DNA of 64,000 nucleotides from Agrobacterium vitis (GCF_013337045.2 NZ_CP118259.1:2666001-2730000), one strand, 5' to 3'; numbered from the stretch's first letter, positions 17,754-27,484 are shown. The notes: generated by a model not told the origin, from the sequence alone. Program-made: numbers and translations.

Positions 17754-19613
17754 ATGCCTTTCAGCCCCGTTAACCAAACCCGCCTTCCGGCAGCCGAATC
17801 CGCAAGCGTATCAGCGCTAAGCCAAGGCCTCGGCACGCTGCCCGAATGGCAGCTCACCGATCTTTATCCAGCCCCCTCGTCGGATCTGTTCAAGGCCGAC
17901 CTCGCCAAGGCCAGTGAGATGAGCCTGGCCTTCGAGACCAAATGGAAGGGACGGCTGGAAGATGCCGCCACCAAGGATGCAGATCAGGGATTGGGTGCTG
18001 CGCTGAAGGAATTCGAAGACCTCGAAGACCTGCTCGGCAAGATCGGCTCCTATGCCGGACTTTATTATTATAGCGAGATGACCAAGCCGGAAAACGGCAA
18101 GTTCTTCGGCGACGTGCAGGCCAGGCTGACGGAGCTTGCAGCCCACCTCCTGTTTTTCACGCTGGAGCTGAACCGGCTGGACGATGCAGTGATTGATGCC
18201 GCCATTGCCCGTGACCCGGCCACCGCCCATTACAAGCCCTGGCTGATTGATCTCAGGCAAGACAAGCCCTACCAGCTGGATGACAAGCTCGAGCAATTGT
18301 TCCTGGAAAAATCCCAGACCGGTTCGGCAGCCTTCAATCGGCTGTTCGACGAGACCCTGGCAAGCCTGCGCTTTGAGATCGACGGCGAACAGCTGACGCT
18401 GGAGCCGGTTCTGACCATGTTGCAGGAGGCCGATCCAGCGGTGCGTGAAAAGGCGGCCATGGCGCTGTCCAAGACCTTCAAGGACAATATCCGGATTTTC
18501 GTGCTGGTCACCAATACGCTCGCCAAGGACAAGGAAATTTCCGATCGTTGGCGCGGCTTTGCCGACATTGCCGATAGCCGCCATCTGTCCAACCGGGTCG
18601 AACGTCCGGTGGTCGATGCGCTGGCGGCTGCCGTGCGCGATGCCTATCCGCGCCTGTCGCACCGCTATTACAAGATGAAAGCCAATTGGCTGGGTATGGA
18701 GCAGATGAATTTCTGGGACCGCAACGCCCCCCTGCCCGACAGCATCGACCGGATCATTCCCTGGGACGAAGCCCGCCAGACCGTGCTGTCGGCCTATGGC
18801 GGCTTTGCGCCTGAAATGGCGCAGATTGCCGGTCGCTTCTTTGATGGCGGCTGGATCGATGCGCCCGCCCGCCCCGGCAAGGCGCCGGGCGCCTTTGCCC
18901 ATCCGACCGTGCCGTCTGCCCATCCCTATGTCCTGGTCAACTATCTCGGCAAGCCGCGCGACGTGATGACGCTGGCCCATGAGCTGGGCCACGGCGTGCA
19001 TCAGGTTCTCGCAGGCGAACAGGGTGCGCTGATGTGCCAGACGCCGCTGACGCTGGCCGAGACCGCCTCGGTATTCGGCGAAATGCTGACCTTCCGGGCG
19101 CTTCTGGAAAAGGCCACGGATGCGCGTGAGCGCAAGGCCATGCTGGCCCAGAAGGTCGAGGACATGATCAACACGGTCGTCCGCCAGATTGCTTTCTACG
19201 AATTCGAGCGCAAGCTGCACACCGCCCGCAAGGAGGGCGAGCTGACGGCGGAAAAGATTGGCGAACTGTGGCTATCGGTGCAGGAAGAGAGCCTTGGACC
19301 GGCCATCAAGGTGTCCGAGGGTTATGAGACCTGGTGGGCCTATATTCCCCATTTCATCCATTCGCCCTTCTATGTCTATGCCTATGCCTTTGGCGATTGC
19401 CTGGTCAATTCGCTCTATGCGGTCTACCAGAATGCCGAACAGGGCTTCCAGCAGAAATATTTCGACCTCTTGAAGGCGGGCGGCAGCAAGCATCATTCCG
19501 AGCTTCTCGCGCCGTTCGGTCTGGATGCCACCGATCCGTCCTTCTGGGCCAAGGGCCTGTCGATGATCGAAGGGCTGATCGACGAGCTGGAAGCGCTTGA
19601 CGCCAAAGCCTGA
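17754..19613 (+). CDS. pepF: M3-family oligoendopeptidase F
   Basis: 619 residues, the usual length for rhizobial PepF. This zinc metallopeptidase cuts short peptides in the cytoplasm. The HExxH zinc motif is HELGH at residues 409-413, followed by LAETASVFGEM with the third ligand glutamate about 25 residues later; the C-terminal active-site region includes YIPHFIHSPFYVYAYAFG with conserved His/Tyr. The N-terminal half is helical as in the family, without signal peptide. It ends shortly before pabB and its tail overlaps a possible TTG start of that gene; transcription together with pabB-pabC is plausible but the functions are unrelated. Confidence 0.95.
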   Translation: MPFSPVNQTRLPAAESASVSALSQGLGTLPEWQLTDLYPAPSSDLFKADLAKASEMSLAFETKWKGRLEDAATKDADQGLGAALKEFEDLEDLLGKIGSYAGLYYYSEMTKPENGKFFGDVQARLTELAAHLLFFTLELNRLDDAVIDAAIARDPATAHYKPWLIDLRQDKPYQLDDKLEQLFLEKSQTGSAAFNRLFDETLASLRFEIDGEQLTLEPVLTMLQEADPAVREKAAMALSKTFKDNIRIFVLVTNTLAKDKEISDRWRGFADIADSRHLSNRVERPVVDALAAAVRDAYPRLSHRYYKMKANWLGMEQMNFWDRNAPLPDSIDRIIPWDEARQTVLSAYGGFAPEMAQIAGRFFDGGWIDAPARPGKAPGAFAHPTVPSAHPYVLVNYLGKPRDVMTLAHELGHGVHQVLAGEQGALMCQTPLTLAETASVFGEMLTFRALLEKATDARERKAMLAQKVEDMINTVVRQIAFYEFERKLHTARKEGELTAEKIGELWLSVQEESLGPAIKVSEGYETWWAYIPHFIHSPFYVYAYAFGDCLVNSLYAVYQNAEQGFQQKYFDLLKAGGSKHHSELLAPFGLDATDPSFWAKGLSMIEGLIDELEALDAKA

Positions 19614-19632
19614 ACGGACAGATCGAGCCACG

Positions 19633-20850
19633 ATGGCGAAATCCGAACCGTTTCAACCGTCGATCCTGTTTCGGAATGACAAAAGCGGTGAAACGCTGGT
19701 GTTTACCGATCCCGTGGACATCGTCGTCGCTCGGCGGGGCGACGACGTTCTGCCAGCGCTTGCCCAGCTGGAACGCGCCCGCAAGGCGGGCTACTGGCTG
19801 GCGGGAGCGCTGGCCTATGAAGCGGGCTTTGTGTTCGAAGACAAGCTGAGGCCGCTGATCCCTGATGGGCGGGACGTACCGCTCCTCCAGTTTGGCATTT
19901 TCAACGCGGCAGCCGACGCAGCTCATCCCCTGGGAAACCCACCTCACCCCGAAAGCAACACTCACCTGCTGGGAAGCCCGGTTGCAGCCTGGGATTTCGA
20001 AACCTATCGGCAGAAGTTTGAGACCCTGCATCGGCATCTCAGGCAGGGCGATTGCTACCAGGCCAATCTGACCATGCCCATCGAGGCGGCCTATCGGGGC
20101 AACCCTCGCGACGTCTTCTGGTCGCTGATCGCCCGTCAGCCGGTCTCATACGGTGCGCTGGTGGACCTCGGCGGTCCGGCCATCGTCTCGCGCTCGCCGG
20201 AACTGTTCTTCAAGGTGGATGGCGAAGGGTTTATCGAGACCCATCCGATGAAGGGCACGGCGGCTCGCGGTTCTGATGATGCCGAGGACGAGGCGATCAA
20301 GGCGGCAATGCTGACGGACGAAAAGACCCAGGCCGAAAACCGGATGATCGTCGATCTGCTGCGCAACGACATCTCCCGGATCATCGAACCTGACAGCCTG
20401 ACCGTGCCAAAACTGTTCGACATCGAGACCTATCCGACGCTGCACCAGCTGGTCAGCCATGTGCGCGGCAGGCTTTTGCCTGGAATGGGCCTTGGCGATA
20501 TTCTCGAAGCGCTTTTTCCCTGTGGCTCGATTACCGGCGCACCGAAGCTGGCCGCCATGCAGATCCTGCACCGGCTAGAGCAAGGACCGCGCGATATTTA
20601 TTGCGGCGCCATCGGTTTTTGCGATCCGGCAGGCCCGATGCGGTTTTCCGTTGCCATCCGAACCCTGACTTTATTTGATCAACCGGTCGTTTCGGACCAT
20701 TTCCATGAACAACAGGGGCTTTTCAAAAGCCGCCGGGCGGTTTTCAATGTCGGTGGCGGGATTGTTTTTGATTCGAAGCCTGAACAGGAATATCAGGAAT
20801 GTCTGCTCAAGGCGCGCTTTGCGGTAGGTGATCAATGGATTTCACGCTGA
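19633..20850 (+). CDS. pabB: Aminodeoxychorismate synthase component I
   Basis: 405 residues from ATG 19633; a TTG at 19597 would overlap pepF. With a glutamine amidotransferase partner it converts chorismate to 4-amino-4-deoxychorismate for folate synthesis. The chorismate-binding domain is clear: FETLHRHLRQGDCYQANLT, ETHPMKGTAARG with the lysine characteristic of PabB rather than TrpE, NRMIVDLLRNDISRI, and FPCGSITGAPKLAAM. The gene overlaps pabC by 16 bases, so the two are translated together. No PabA gene is seen in the window, and the amidotransferase must be encoded elsewhere. Confidence 0.93.
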   Translation: MAKSEPFQPSILFRNDKSGETLVFTDPVDIVVARRGDDVLPALAQLERARKAGYWLAGALAYEAGFVFEDKLRPLIPDGRDVPLLQFGIFNAAADAAHPLGNPPHPESNTHLLGSPVAAWDFETYRQKFETLHRHLRQGDCYQANLTMPIEAAYRGNPRDVFWSLIARQPVSYGALVDLGGPAIVSRSPELFFKVDGEGFIETHPMKGTAARGSDDAEDEAIKAAMLTDEKTQAENRMIVDLLRNDISRIIEPDSLTVPKLFDIETYPTLHQLVSHVRGRLLPGMGLGDILEALFPCGSITGAPKLAAMQILHRLEQGPRDIYCGAIGFCDPAGPMRFSVAIRTLTLFDQPVVSDHFHEQQGLFKSRRAVFNVGGGIVFDSKPEQEYQECLLKARFAVGDQWISR

Positions 20851-21479
20851 TTGAAACGCTCCGCTGGGAGCCAGGCCAGGGCTTCATCAGGCTCGACCAG
20901 CATTTGCGGCGCCTCTCGCGCTCCGCCGATGCGCTGGGCTTTCGCCAGCCGATCAAGCCCGAGGCGGCATTAAAAGAAGTGGTGAGTGGCGATAGCCCAC
21001 TTCGGGTGCGGCTTGCCATGAATTTTCGCGGCAAGCTGGAAGCAGCGGCAGTTCCCTTCGATCCCATCGGCGAAAACACCATCTGGCGTCTTCGTATTGC
21101 GCAAAAGACCCGGCTGAATTCAGAGGACACTCTCTATCGCCACAAGACCTCGCGGCGTGATCCCTATGAGGCTGCCCGCGCCGAGTTTTCCACCGAAGAA
21201 GCAGACGAGGTTCTGCTACTGAACGAGCGTGGCGAAATCTGTGAGGGAACGTTCACCAGTGTCTTCGTGCAGGGGCTGGATGGCATGCTGATCACCCCGC
21301 CGCTGACCAGCGGGCTCATTCCCGGCATCCTGCGCGCCGAACTGATCCGGGACCGCAAGGCCCGCGCCGATCTGCTGAAACCGGAAAGCCTGAATGGACG
21401 AGCGATCTTCGTCGGCAACAGCCTGCGTGGCCTGATCCGCGCCGAGCTGGTAGAAGAACAGCACAAGGCTGTCGCTTAA
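20835..21479 (+). CDS. pabC: Aminodeoxychorismate lyase-like, PLP aminotransferase class IV
   Basis: 214 residues, shorter than typical class IV enzymes but with their landmarks: the PLP lysine in YRHKTSRRDPYE (about residue 97), LLNERGEICEGTFTSVFV with the conserved Glu/Asn-Gly region, and the TPPLTSGLIPGILRAELI motif. The class includes 4-amino-4-deoxychorismate lyase (PabC), which releases p-aminobenzoate and pyruvate. The 16-base overlap with pabB supports PabC over a branched-chain aminotransferase. It is the last gene of the unit and is followed by an AT-rich gap. Confidence 0.85.
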   Translation: MDFTLIETLRWEPGQGFIRLDQHLRRLSRSADALGFRQPIKPEAALKEVVSGDSPLRVRLAMNFRGKLEAAAVPFDPIGENTIWRLRIAQKTRLNSEDTLYRHKTSRRDPYEAARAEFSTEEADEVLLLNERGEICEGTFTSVFVQGLDGMLITPPLTSGLIPGILRAELIRDRKARADLLKPESLNGRAIFVGNSLRGLIRAELVEEQHKAVA

Positions 21480-21712
21480 TCCTCATAAACTAAAAAAACA
21501 ACAGCAACAACATGATCGACCGCCTCATCGAATGGATGATCCTGGTGGTTTTTACGATTTTAATTTTATAATCTAAAATTGAATTGTAAATTTTACTTTG
21601 AAAATAAATTCATAATTATTGCAAATAGCATAAGTGAAATTTCTTAAATTGTCATATTAAGAGAATTGATAGATAAAAATACGTATTGATTATTTTAAAT
21701 AGGTAAATCAAT
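21480..21712. other. Very AT-rich gap with possible 19-residue ORF
   Basis: This 233-base stretch is strikingly AT-rich compared with its surroundings. At 21513-21572 there is ATG to TAA for a 19-residue peptide, MIDRLIEWMILVVFTILIL, with one hydrophobic segment; there is no good ribosome site, so it is only a possibility. The rest looks like promoter DNA for the next gene. Confidence 0.35.
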
Positions 21713-22948
21713 ATGAAAAACAATATTTATTACCATAAAATAGGAAATTTAATATGCATTCTATTAGCTTCAATATTTATTATTGGAGTTAGCGCCAACA
21801 GTTCTTTTGCTCACATAAAATGGTTTCAATCCTTTAATATTCAAGAGCAACCTATATCACCTGGCCAATTCATGGCGACACCAACATGGTTGCTTGGCCT
21901 AGTCCTGAGCCTGCCTGCGCTTTGGGCCTGTGTAGCGCTTGACGCGGCAGGAAAAAACTCTCGGCTTGGCTGGGTTCTGTCCTTGATACGGCAACCCTTT
22001 GGCTTCAAGGCCGACGACCTGATCCGTCTCACCGTTGCGTTTTGGCTGTCCTGGCTCTGGATGCTGCCGGAGCCGATCTGGTTGACGCCCGAGCTTAAGG
22101 CCGCAGATCCCAGCATACAGTGGATACAACTCGGATTGGCTGCACTTTGCCTCTCGCGCAGGGGAGCTGGTCTGACCGGGCTTGGCTTGATTGGCCTATG
22201 GGTTGGCGCGGCGCGGCAATATGGGACCTACCACCTGCTGGATTACCCTCTCTTTCTGGGATTTGCCATCTGCCTGATCTGCATCAGCCTTGACAGGCTT
22301 CGGGTTCGGGCTCTGGCCAGCTTCACCGCCCACCGGATCGGGCTTCTCGGCGCAGCAATGTCCTGGACGCTGATGTGGGCTTCTATGGAAAAATGGGCTT
22401 TCGCGGATTGGTCGCTGACGCTGCTGTGTGCGCGGCCCTATTTGACGATGGGATTGACGCCAGACGTCTTTCTCAGCCTCTCCGGCTGGTTTGAATTTGG
22501 CGCCGCCGCCATGCTGCTGTTGGGCGGCCCCGTTGCCAGCCGGCTATCGGCCTTCGCACTGCTGATGATCTTTGGCTCCGCCGTGCTGGAATTCGGCCGG
22601 GTGGATCTGGTTGGACATTTTCCAATCATCGCGGTTCTGGCCATCACCATCTGGAAAGGCAATGGCCAGGTCGGCGCCACCGTCAATCTCAACCATAAAC
22701 CTGCCCTGAACCGAGCGTTGCTTCTGCCTCTTATCTATCTCGCCGCGCTGTTCGTCACCGGCATCGCTTATATCGGCGGCTGGAATTTCGCCTATGGCGA
22801 TGGCACCACGCGAGGCTTTTACAGTGATTACGATCTGGCCAGCTTGCTGCTCCTCTGGCTGGTAGCAGCGCTGATCCTCACCATCACCTTTATCTTTGCC
22901 GTCGTGCTGGGCCGGCGAGACCGCAAGCGCGCGGCGTCATCGACCTGA
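21713..22948 (+). CDS. Multi-pass membrane protein, function unknown
   Basis: 411 residues. A possible signal/first helix (about 10-33) ends in SANSSFAHIKWF; the AHIKWF motif right after the first helix is seen in a family of uncharacterised bacterial membrane proteins, some distantly like DoxX. About nine further hydrophobic segments follow, with charged loops, and the C terminus is basic (GRRDRKRAASST). The first 50 or so codons are AT-rich like the upstream gap, while the rest has the GC-rich codon use of the neighbours, so the 5' end has an unusual history or relaxed codon choice. No catalytic motif is evident. Start ATG 21713 has only a weak AGG-like site (AATAGG about 12 bases upstream). 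Confidence 0.7.
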   Translation: MKNNIYYHKIGNLICILLASIFIIGVSANSSFAHIKWFQSFNIQEQPISPGQFMATPTWLLGLVLSLPALWACVALDAAGKNSRLGWVLSLIRQPFGFKADDLIRLTVAFWLSWLWMLPEPIWLTPELKAADPSIQWIQLGLAALCLSRRGAGLTGLGLIGLWVGAARQYGTYHLLDYPLFLGFAICLICISLDRLRVRALASFTAHRIGLLGAAMSWTLMWASMEKWAFADWSLTLLCARPYLTMGLTPDVFLSLSGWFEFGAAAMLLLGGPVASRLSAFALLMIFGSAVLEFGRVDLVGHFPIIAVLAITIWKGNGQVGATVNLNHKPALNRALLLPLIYLAALFVTGIAYIGGWNFAYGDGTTRGFYSDYDLASLLLLWLVAALILTITFIFAVVLGRRDRKRAASST

Positions 22949-23113
22949 TCGAATAGCTTCGGGCAAGTCACCATTGCCCGGAGGCAATCTCTCGAAACGC
23001 CGTCTTTATTCTGTCGCTGAATTATGCTCTAGGAAGAGAAAGAACCCGGCCATAGCAAGGCCGCGTTCGTCAATCGTGCGCCTATGGCAAACGGCCTTCC
23101 AAGGAGAGACTAT

Positions 23114-24556
23114 ATGACCACCCAGACCTATCCGGTTTACGGCGAGATCACCGGCCCGATCGTGATGATCGGCTTCGGCTCGATCGGCCGTGGCACGCTG
23201 CCGCTGATCGAACGCCATTTCAAGTTCGACAAGAGCCGGATGGTGGTCATCGACCCGCGCAATGACGAAGCTGAATTGCTGGCCAAGCATGGCATCAAGC
23301 ATATCCAGGCGCATGTCACTAAGGAAAACTACAAGGACCTGCTGAAGCCGCTGCTGACCGAAGGCGAAGGCCAGGGCTTCTGCGTCAACCTGTCGGTCGA
23401 TACCGGCTCGCTCGACCTGATGAAGCTGTGCCGCAAGCTGGATGTGCTCTATATCGATACCGTTGTCGAGCCTTGGCTGGGCTTCTATTTCGACAAGAAC
23501 ATGAAGAACTCTGAGCGCACTAACTACGCGCTGCGCGAAACCGTTCGCCAGGAAAAGAAAAAGAACCCAGGCGGCACCACCGCCGTTTCCACCTGCGGCG
23601 CCAATCCGGGCATGGTCTCCTGGTTCGTCAAGCAGGCGCTGGTCAATATCGCCAACGAGATCGGCCTGAAATTCGAAGAGCCCTCGGTCGATGACCGCGA
23701 AGGCTGGGCCAAGCTGATGAAGAAGGTCGGCGTCAAGGGCATTCACATTGCCGAGCGCGACACCCAGCTCGCCAAGACACCGAAGCCGCTCAACGTGTTC
23801 TGGAACACATGGTCGGTCGAAGGCTTTATTTCCGAAGGCTTGCAGCCAGCCGAACTTGGCTGGGGTACCCATGAAAACTGGATGCCGAAAAACGCCAAGA
23901 AGCACAAGAAGGGCTGCCAGGCGGCGATCTATCTGGAGCAGCCGGGCGCCAATACCCGCGTGCGCACCTGGTGCCCGACGCCCGGCCCGCAATACGGCTT
24001 CCTCGTCACCCACAACGAGTCGATCTCGATTGCCGATTACTTCACCGTCGAGAAGGATGGCGAAGTCGCCTATCGCCCGACCTGCCACTACGCCTATCAT
24101 CCGGCCAATGACGCAGTTCTGTCGCTGCATGAAATGTTCGGCAATGGCGGCACCGCCCAGCCGGTTCTGCATGTTCTCGACGAAAACGAGCTGGTTGACG
24201 GCATCGATGAGTTGGGCGTGCTGCTCTATGGCCACGAAAAGAACGCCTACTGGTATGGTTCGCGCCTGTCGCTGGAAGAAACCCGCCGCATCGCCCCTTA
24301 CCAGAATGCCACTGGCTTGCAGGTAACCTCCGCAGTGCTGGCTGGCATGGTCTGGGCCATCGAGAACCCGAAGGCTGGGATCGTTGAGGCCGACGAAGTC
24401 GATTACAAGCGCTGCCTGGAAGTGCAGTCGCCCTATCTCGGCCCGGTCGAAGGCCATTACACCGACTGGACCCCGCTCGACGGTCGTCCCGGCCTGTTCC
24501 CGGAAGACCTCGACACCAAGGACGCCTGGCAGTTCAAGAATATCCTGGTGCGCTAA
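23114..24556 (+). CDS. hss: Homospermidine synthase
   Basis: 480 residues from ATG 23114, which has AAGGAGAG 7 bases upstream. The enzyme (EC 2.5.1.44 type) uses NAD as a hydride carrier to join putrescine units, or putrescine and spermidine, into sym-homospermidine, the main long polyamine in many rhizobia. The N terminus shows a Rossmann dinucleotide motif, IVMIGFGSIGRGTLP (about 16-30), followed by VVIDPRND; later blocks include STCGANPGMVSWFVKQAL and the acidic NAYWYGSRLSLEE region. Length and sequence fit the bacterial enzyme throughout. It is monocistronic, followed by a hairpin. Confidence 0.95.
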   Translation: MTTQTYPVYGEITGPIVMIGFGSIGRGTLPLIERHFKFDKSRMVVIDPRNDEAELLAKHGIKHIQAHVTKENYKDLLKPLLTEGEGQGFCVNLSVDTGSLDLMKLCRKLDVLYIDTVVEPWLGFYFDKNMKNSERTNYALRETVRQEKKKNPGGTTAVSTCGANPGMVSWFVKQALVNIANEIGLKFEEPSVDDREGWAKLMKKVGVKGIHIAERDTQLAKTPKPLNVFWNTWSVEGFISEGLQPAELGWGTHENWMPKNAKKHKKGCQAAIYLEQPGANTRVRTWCPTPGPQYGFLVTHNESISIADYFTVEKDGEVAYRPTCHYAYHPANDAVLSLHEMFGNGGTAQPVLHVLDENELVDGIDELGVLLYGHEKNAYWYGSRLSLEETRRIAPYQNATGLQVTSAVLAGMVWAIENPKAGIVEADEVDYKRCLEVQSPYLGPVEGHYTDWTPLDGRPGLFPEDLDTKDAWQFKNILVR

Positions 24557-24568
24557 ACGCAGCAGAAC

Positions 24569-24598
24569 GGCGGATGGCAATATCCATCTGCCGATTTG
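24569..24598 (+). terminator. Hairpin terminator after homospermidine synthase
   Basis: Nine-pair stem GGCGGATGG / CCATCTGCC (one G-U) with a CAATAT loop, followed by GATTT, 13 bases after the stop. The remaining 24599-24927 holds no recognised gene and presumably the promoter of the Omp10-like gene. Confidence 0.5.
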
Positions 24599-24927
24599 AA
24601 ACACCAGACTGAAGTAATGGTGCCGCGCATCGAAAGACCGCGCGGCCCCAAGCCGACATCAAGACTGCCATGGCACGCCTTTCATGCTCCTGTGGAACAT
24701 CAATACCAGGATTGTGTTCAAGTGGCCGGGAAGAGGTTGAAAGCCTTGCTTTCGTTCGATCTTCGCGGCATGGTCGCCAGTATGGAACCTGATCGGCCCT
24801 CGCGGTATTTCAGGATATCGGTTGTTACCAACCGGGAATATGAAGCGTAAAGGACCTCTCTGGCCGAGGCGGCCGAAAGAGGCCAGAGACATAGGCGGCC
24901 ATAATGTCCTGCCGGATGGAGACTGTC

Positions 24928-25296
24928 ATGAAGGTCAAAAGCATCGCAATTCTGCTCGTCGCGGCCTTTGCCGTGTCATCCTGCGTGGGCACGCCGCCGC
25001 CGCGCCAGGTCGCGTATAATACGCCGCAGCCGCAGGGCGTCGATGGCGCCTGGGTCGATCCGAACGGCATCGTTTCCACCTTCCAGGGCGGCACCTTTGC
25101 CACCCGCTCCAGCGATACCAATGCGCTTCTGGCCTCCGGCACCTATACCAATAGCTCGCCGACGCTGGTGGAGATCAACATGACCTCATTGGTGCGCAAG
25201 ACCCAGTCGCGGGTCAATTGCGCGCTGGTTTCGCCAGAACAGCTGAACTGCACCACGGATGCCGGCTCGAATTTCTCGCTACGCCGCAAAATCTGA
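24928..25296 (+). CDS. omp10: Omp10-like outer-membrane lipoprotein
   Basis: 122 residues from ATG 24928 with GGAG upstream. The N terminus is a lipoprotein signal: [19 protein letters not shown], with the lipobox cysteine at residue 19. The mature part closely resembles Brucella Omp10, including [38 protein letters not shown] and the C-terminal [14 protein letters not shown]. Omp10 is a surface-associated lipoprotein of Rhizobiales needed for normal envelope properties in Brucella. Two cysteines in the mature part probably pair. A good intrinsic terminator follows. An upstream in-frame ATG at 24904 is less likely because it would displace the signal peptide. Confidence 0.9.
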   Translation: MKVKSIAILLVAAFAVSSCVGTPPPRQVAYNTPQPQGVDGAWVDPNGIVSTFQGGTFATRSSDTNALLASGTYTNSSPTLVEINMTSLVRKTQSRVNCALVSPEQLNCTTDAGSNFSLRRKI

Positions 25297-25320
25297 CGCT
25301 TCAACGCATCCACGCTTGGC

Positions 25321-25347
25321 AAAGCCGGTCCATGGGGCCGGCTTTTT
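25321..25347 (+). terminator. Intrinsic terminator after the Omp10-like gene
   Basis: AAAGCCGG / CCGGCTTT stem extended by further pairs, followed by a short T run, 25 bases after the stop. Confidence 0.75.
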
Positions 25348-25479
25348 GCTGTTCTGGCGTATTTTCGCTTGCGATAAACCAAGCACGATGGAAACATGCA
25401 ACCTTCCGCAAAAGCCCGATAAGAACGTCATAAAAGAGGGGTAACCAGAGCGGGTGTTCCATGAAATCAGGAGTTACGG

Positions 25480-27411
25480 ATGTTAAAAAGATTTAAATTT
25501 GGCCTATTGAGCGCCTCGGTGCTCATCCTGTCGTCGGGGGCGGCCTTTGCCGATTTCGAACTGAACATCCTGCATATCAACGATTTCCATTCCCGGATCG
25601 AATCGATCAACAAATATGATTCGACCTGCTCGGCAGATGAGGAAAGCAAGAACCAGTGCTTCGGTGGCGCCGCTCGCCTGAAGACCGCGTTCGACCAGAC
25701 CCGCGCGGCGCTGGCCGGCAAGAATGTCCTGTCGCTGAATGCCGGCGACAATTTCCAGGGATCGCTGTTTTACACCACATACAAGGGCACCGCTGAACTG
25801 GATGTAATGAACATCCTGAAGTTCGACGCCATGACGCTTGGCAATCACGAATTCGACGATGGGGAGACGGCCATCGGTCCCTTCCTCGACAAGGTGCAGT
25901 TTCCGGTCGTCGTCGCCAATCTGGAAGTCAATGCCGAATCGAAGTTGAAGGACAAGTTCAAGCCCTCCACAATCCTGGAGATCGGCGGCCAGAAGATTGG
26001 CATTGTCGGCGCCGTTACCCCTGAGACCGTCGAACTCGCCTCGCCGGGACCGAATGTGAAATTCACCGATGATGTTGCTGCCATCACCACAGAAGTGAAG
26101 AAACTCAAGGCCGAAGGCGTCAACAAGATCATCGCCCTCACCCATGTCGGCTATCACCGTGACATGGAAATCGCCAAGATCCCTGACGTCGACGTCGTGG
26201 TCGGTGGCCATTCCCACACGCTGCTGTCAAACACCGATCCGAAGGCCGAAGGCCCCTATCCGACGCTGGTCGACAATCCCGGCGGCTACAAGGTGCCGGT
26301 TGTGACAGCTGCTTCCTACAGCAAATATCTCGGCGATCTGACGGTGGTGTTCGACGATAACGGCGTGGTGAAAAGCGCCAAGGGCGATCCGATCCTGATC
26401 GATTCGAAATTCAAGCCTGATGAAGCGATGACCGCCAAGGTCAAGGAACTGGCCGGTCCGATCCAGGAATTGCGCCAGAAGGAAATCGGTGAAAGCGCCG
26501 GACCTATCGACGGTGCCTCCACCTCCTGCCGCGCCAAGGAATGCCCCATGGGCAATCTGGTGGCCGAGGCCATGCTGGACCATACCCGCAGCCAGGGCAT
26601 CAGCATTGCCATCCAGAACGGCGGCGGCCTGCGCGCCTCGATCGGCGGCGGCAAGGTCACTATGGGTTCCGTCATCACGGTCCTGCCCTTCCAGAACACG
26701 CTTGCGACCTTCCAGCTCAAGGGCTCCGACGTGATTGCGGCGCTTGAAAACGGCGTGAGCCAGGTGGACGACGGCGCGGGCCGGTTCTCACAGGTTGCCG
26801 GTCTGAAATACAGCTTCGACCGTTCCAAGCCGGTCGGCAGCCGGATCGTTGACGTGCAGGTCAAGGACGGCGACGGCTTCGTACCGCTCGATACCAGCAA
26901 GCTCTACGGTGTCGTCACCAATAATTACATGCGCACCGGCGGCGACGGCTACAAGATCTTTGCGACAGCCGGGCAGAATGCCTATGATTATGGCCCGGAT
27001 CTCGCCGATGTGACAGCTGACTTCCTGGCCAAGAATTCGCCCTACAAGCCATTTACCGATGGCCGCGTCAGCGAAGTCACGCCAGCTGGCTATGTCGCAC
27101 CTGCTGCCCAGCCGAAGACGGCGACGGCGGCCCAAGCCACGGCACCGGCTCCTGCCCCAACAGCGCCTGCCGCACCTGCTCCGGCAACCCCTGCCCCCGC
27201 CGCTCCGGCTCCCGTAACTCCAGCCGTTTCCGCACCGCCTGCCGCCGCTCAGCCGACCCAATATACCGTGGTTAAGGGCGACAGCCTGTGGAAAATCGCT
27301 GAAACCACCTATGGCAATGGCGAGGACTGGAAGAAGATTGCCGGTGCCAACAAGCTGCGCCATCCCGACCATATCGAGATCGGTGAGGTTCTGACCGTTC
27401 CGGCAAAATAA
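25480..27411 (+). CDS. Periplasmic 5'-nucleotidase / metallophosphatase with C-terminal LysM domain
   Basis: 643 residues with a signal peptide ending near SSGAAFA (residue 24). The metallophosphatase domain shows every metal-site block: LHINDFHSR, NAGDNFQGS, GNHEFDDG, THVGYH and VGGHSHTLL. The 5'-nucleotidase C-terminal substrate domain follows, with NGGGLRASI and NNYMRTGGDGY. A Pro-Ala spacer (about 540-590) then leads to a LysM domain (QYTVVKGDSLWKIAETTYGN to VLTVPAK), which binds peptidoglycan. The enzyme probably hydrolyses nucleotides or UDP-sugars in the periplasm, held at the wall by LysM. The fusion is less common than the enzyme alone. A terminator follows. Confidence 0.93.
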   Translation: MLKRFKFGLLSASVLILSSGAAFADFELNILHINDFHSRIESINKYDSTCSADEESKNQCFGGAARLKTAFDQTRAALAGKNVLSLNAGDNFQGSLFYTTYKGTAELDVMNILKFDAMTLGNHEFDDGETAIGPFLDKVQFPVVVANLEVNAESKLKDKFKPSTILEIGGQKIGIVGAVTPETVELASPGPNVKFTDDVAAITTEVKKLKAEGVNKIIALTHVGYHRDMEIAKIPDVDVVVGGHSHTLLSNTDPKAEGPYPTLVDNPGGYKVPVVTAASYSKYLGDLTVVFDDNGVVKSAKGDPILIDSKFKPDEAMTAKVKELAGPIQELRQKEIGESAGPIDGASTSCRAKECPMGNLVAEAMLDHTRSQGISIAIQNGGGLRASIGGGKVTMGSVITVLPFQNTLATFQLKGSDVIAALENGVSQVDDGAGRFSQVAGLKYSFDRSKPVGSRIVDVQVKDGDGFVPLDTSKLYGVVTNNYMRTGGDGYKIFATAGQNAYDYGPDLADVTADFLAKNSPYKPFTDGRVSEVTPAGYVAPAAQPKTATAAQATAPAPAPTAPAAPAPATPAPAAPAPVTPAVSAPPAAAQPTQYTVVKGDSLWKIAETTYGNGEDWKKIAGANKLRHPDHIEIGEVLTVPAK

Positions 27412-27458
27412 CTTTCAGTTGCGGGAGACCCAAACCTCCCGCATGCGACAAAAGGTCC

Positions 27459-27484
27459 GGCCCGGAGCGATCCGGGCCATTTTT
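27459..27484 (+). terminator. Intrinsic terminator after the nucleotidase gene
   Basis: GGCCCGGA / TCCGGGCC stem with a GCGA tetraloop followed by ATTTTT. A preceding hairpin GCGGGAG / CTCCCGC occupies 27421-27442. Confidence 0.85.

Noticed and set aside
24596..24850. 84-residue frame between hss and the Omp10-like gene
   Set aside because: No ribosome site or family resemblance; overlaps an equally long minus-strand frame.
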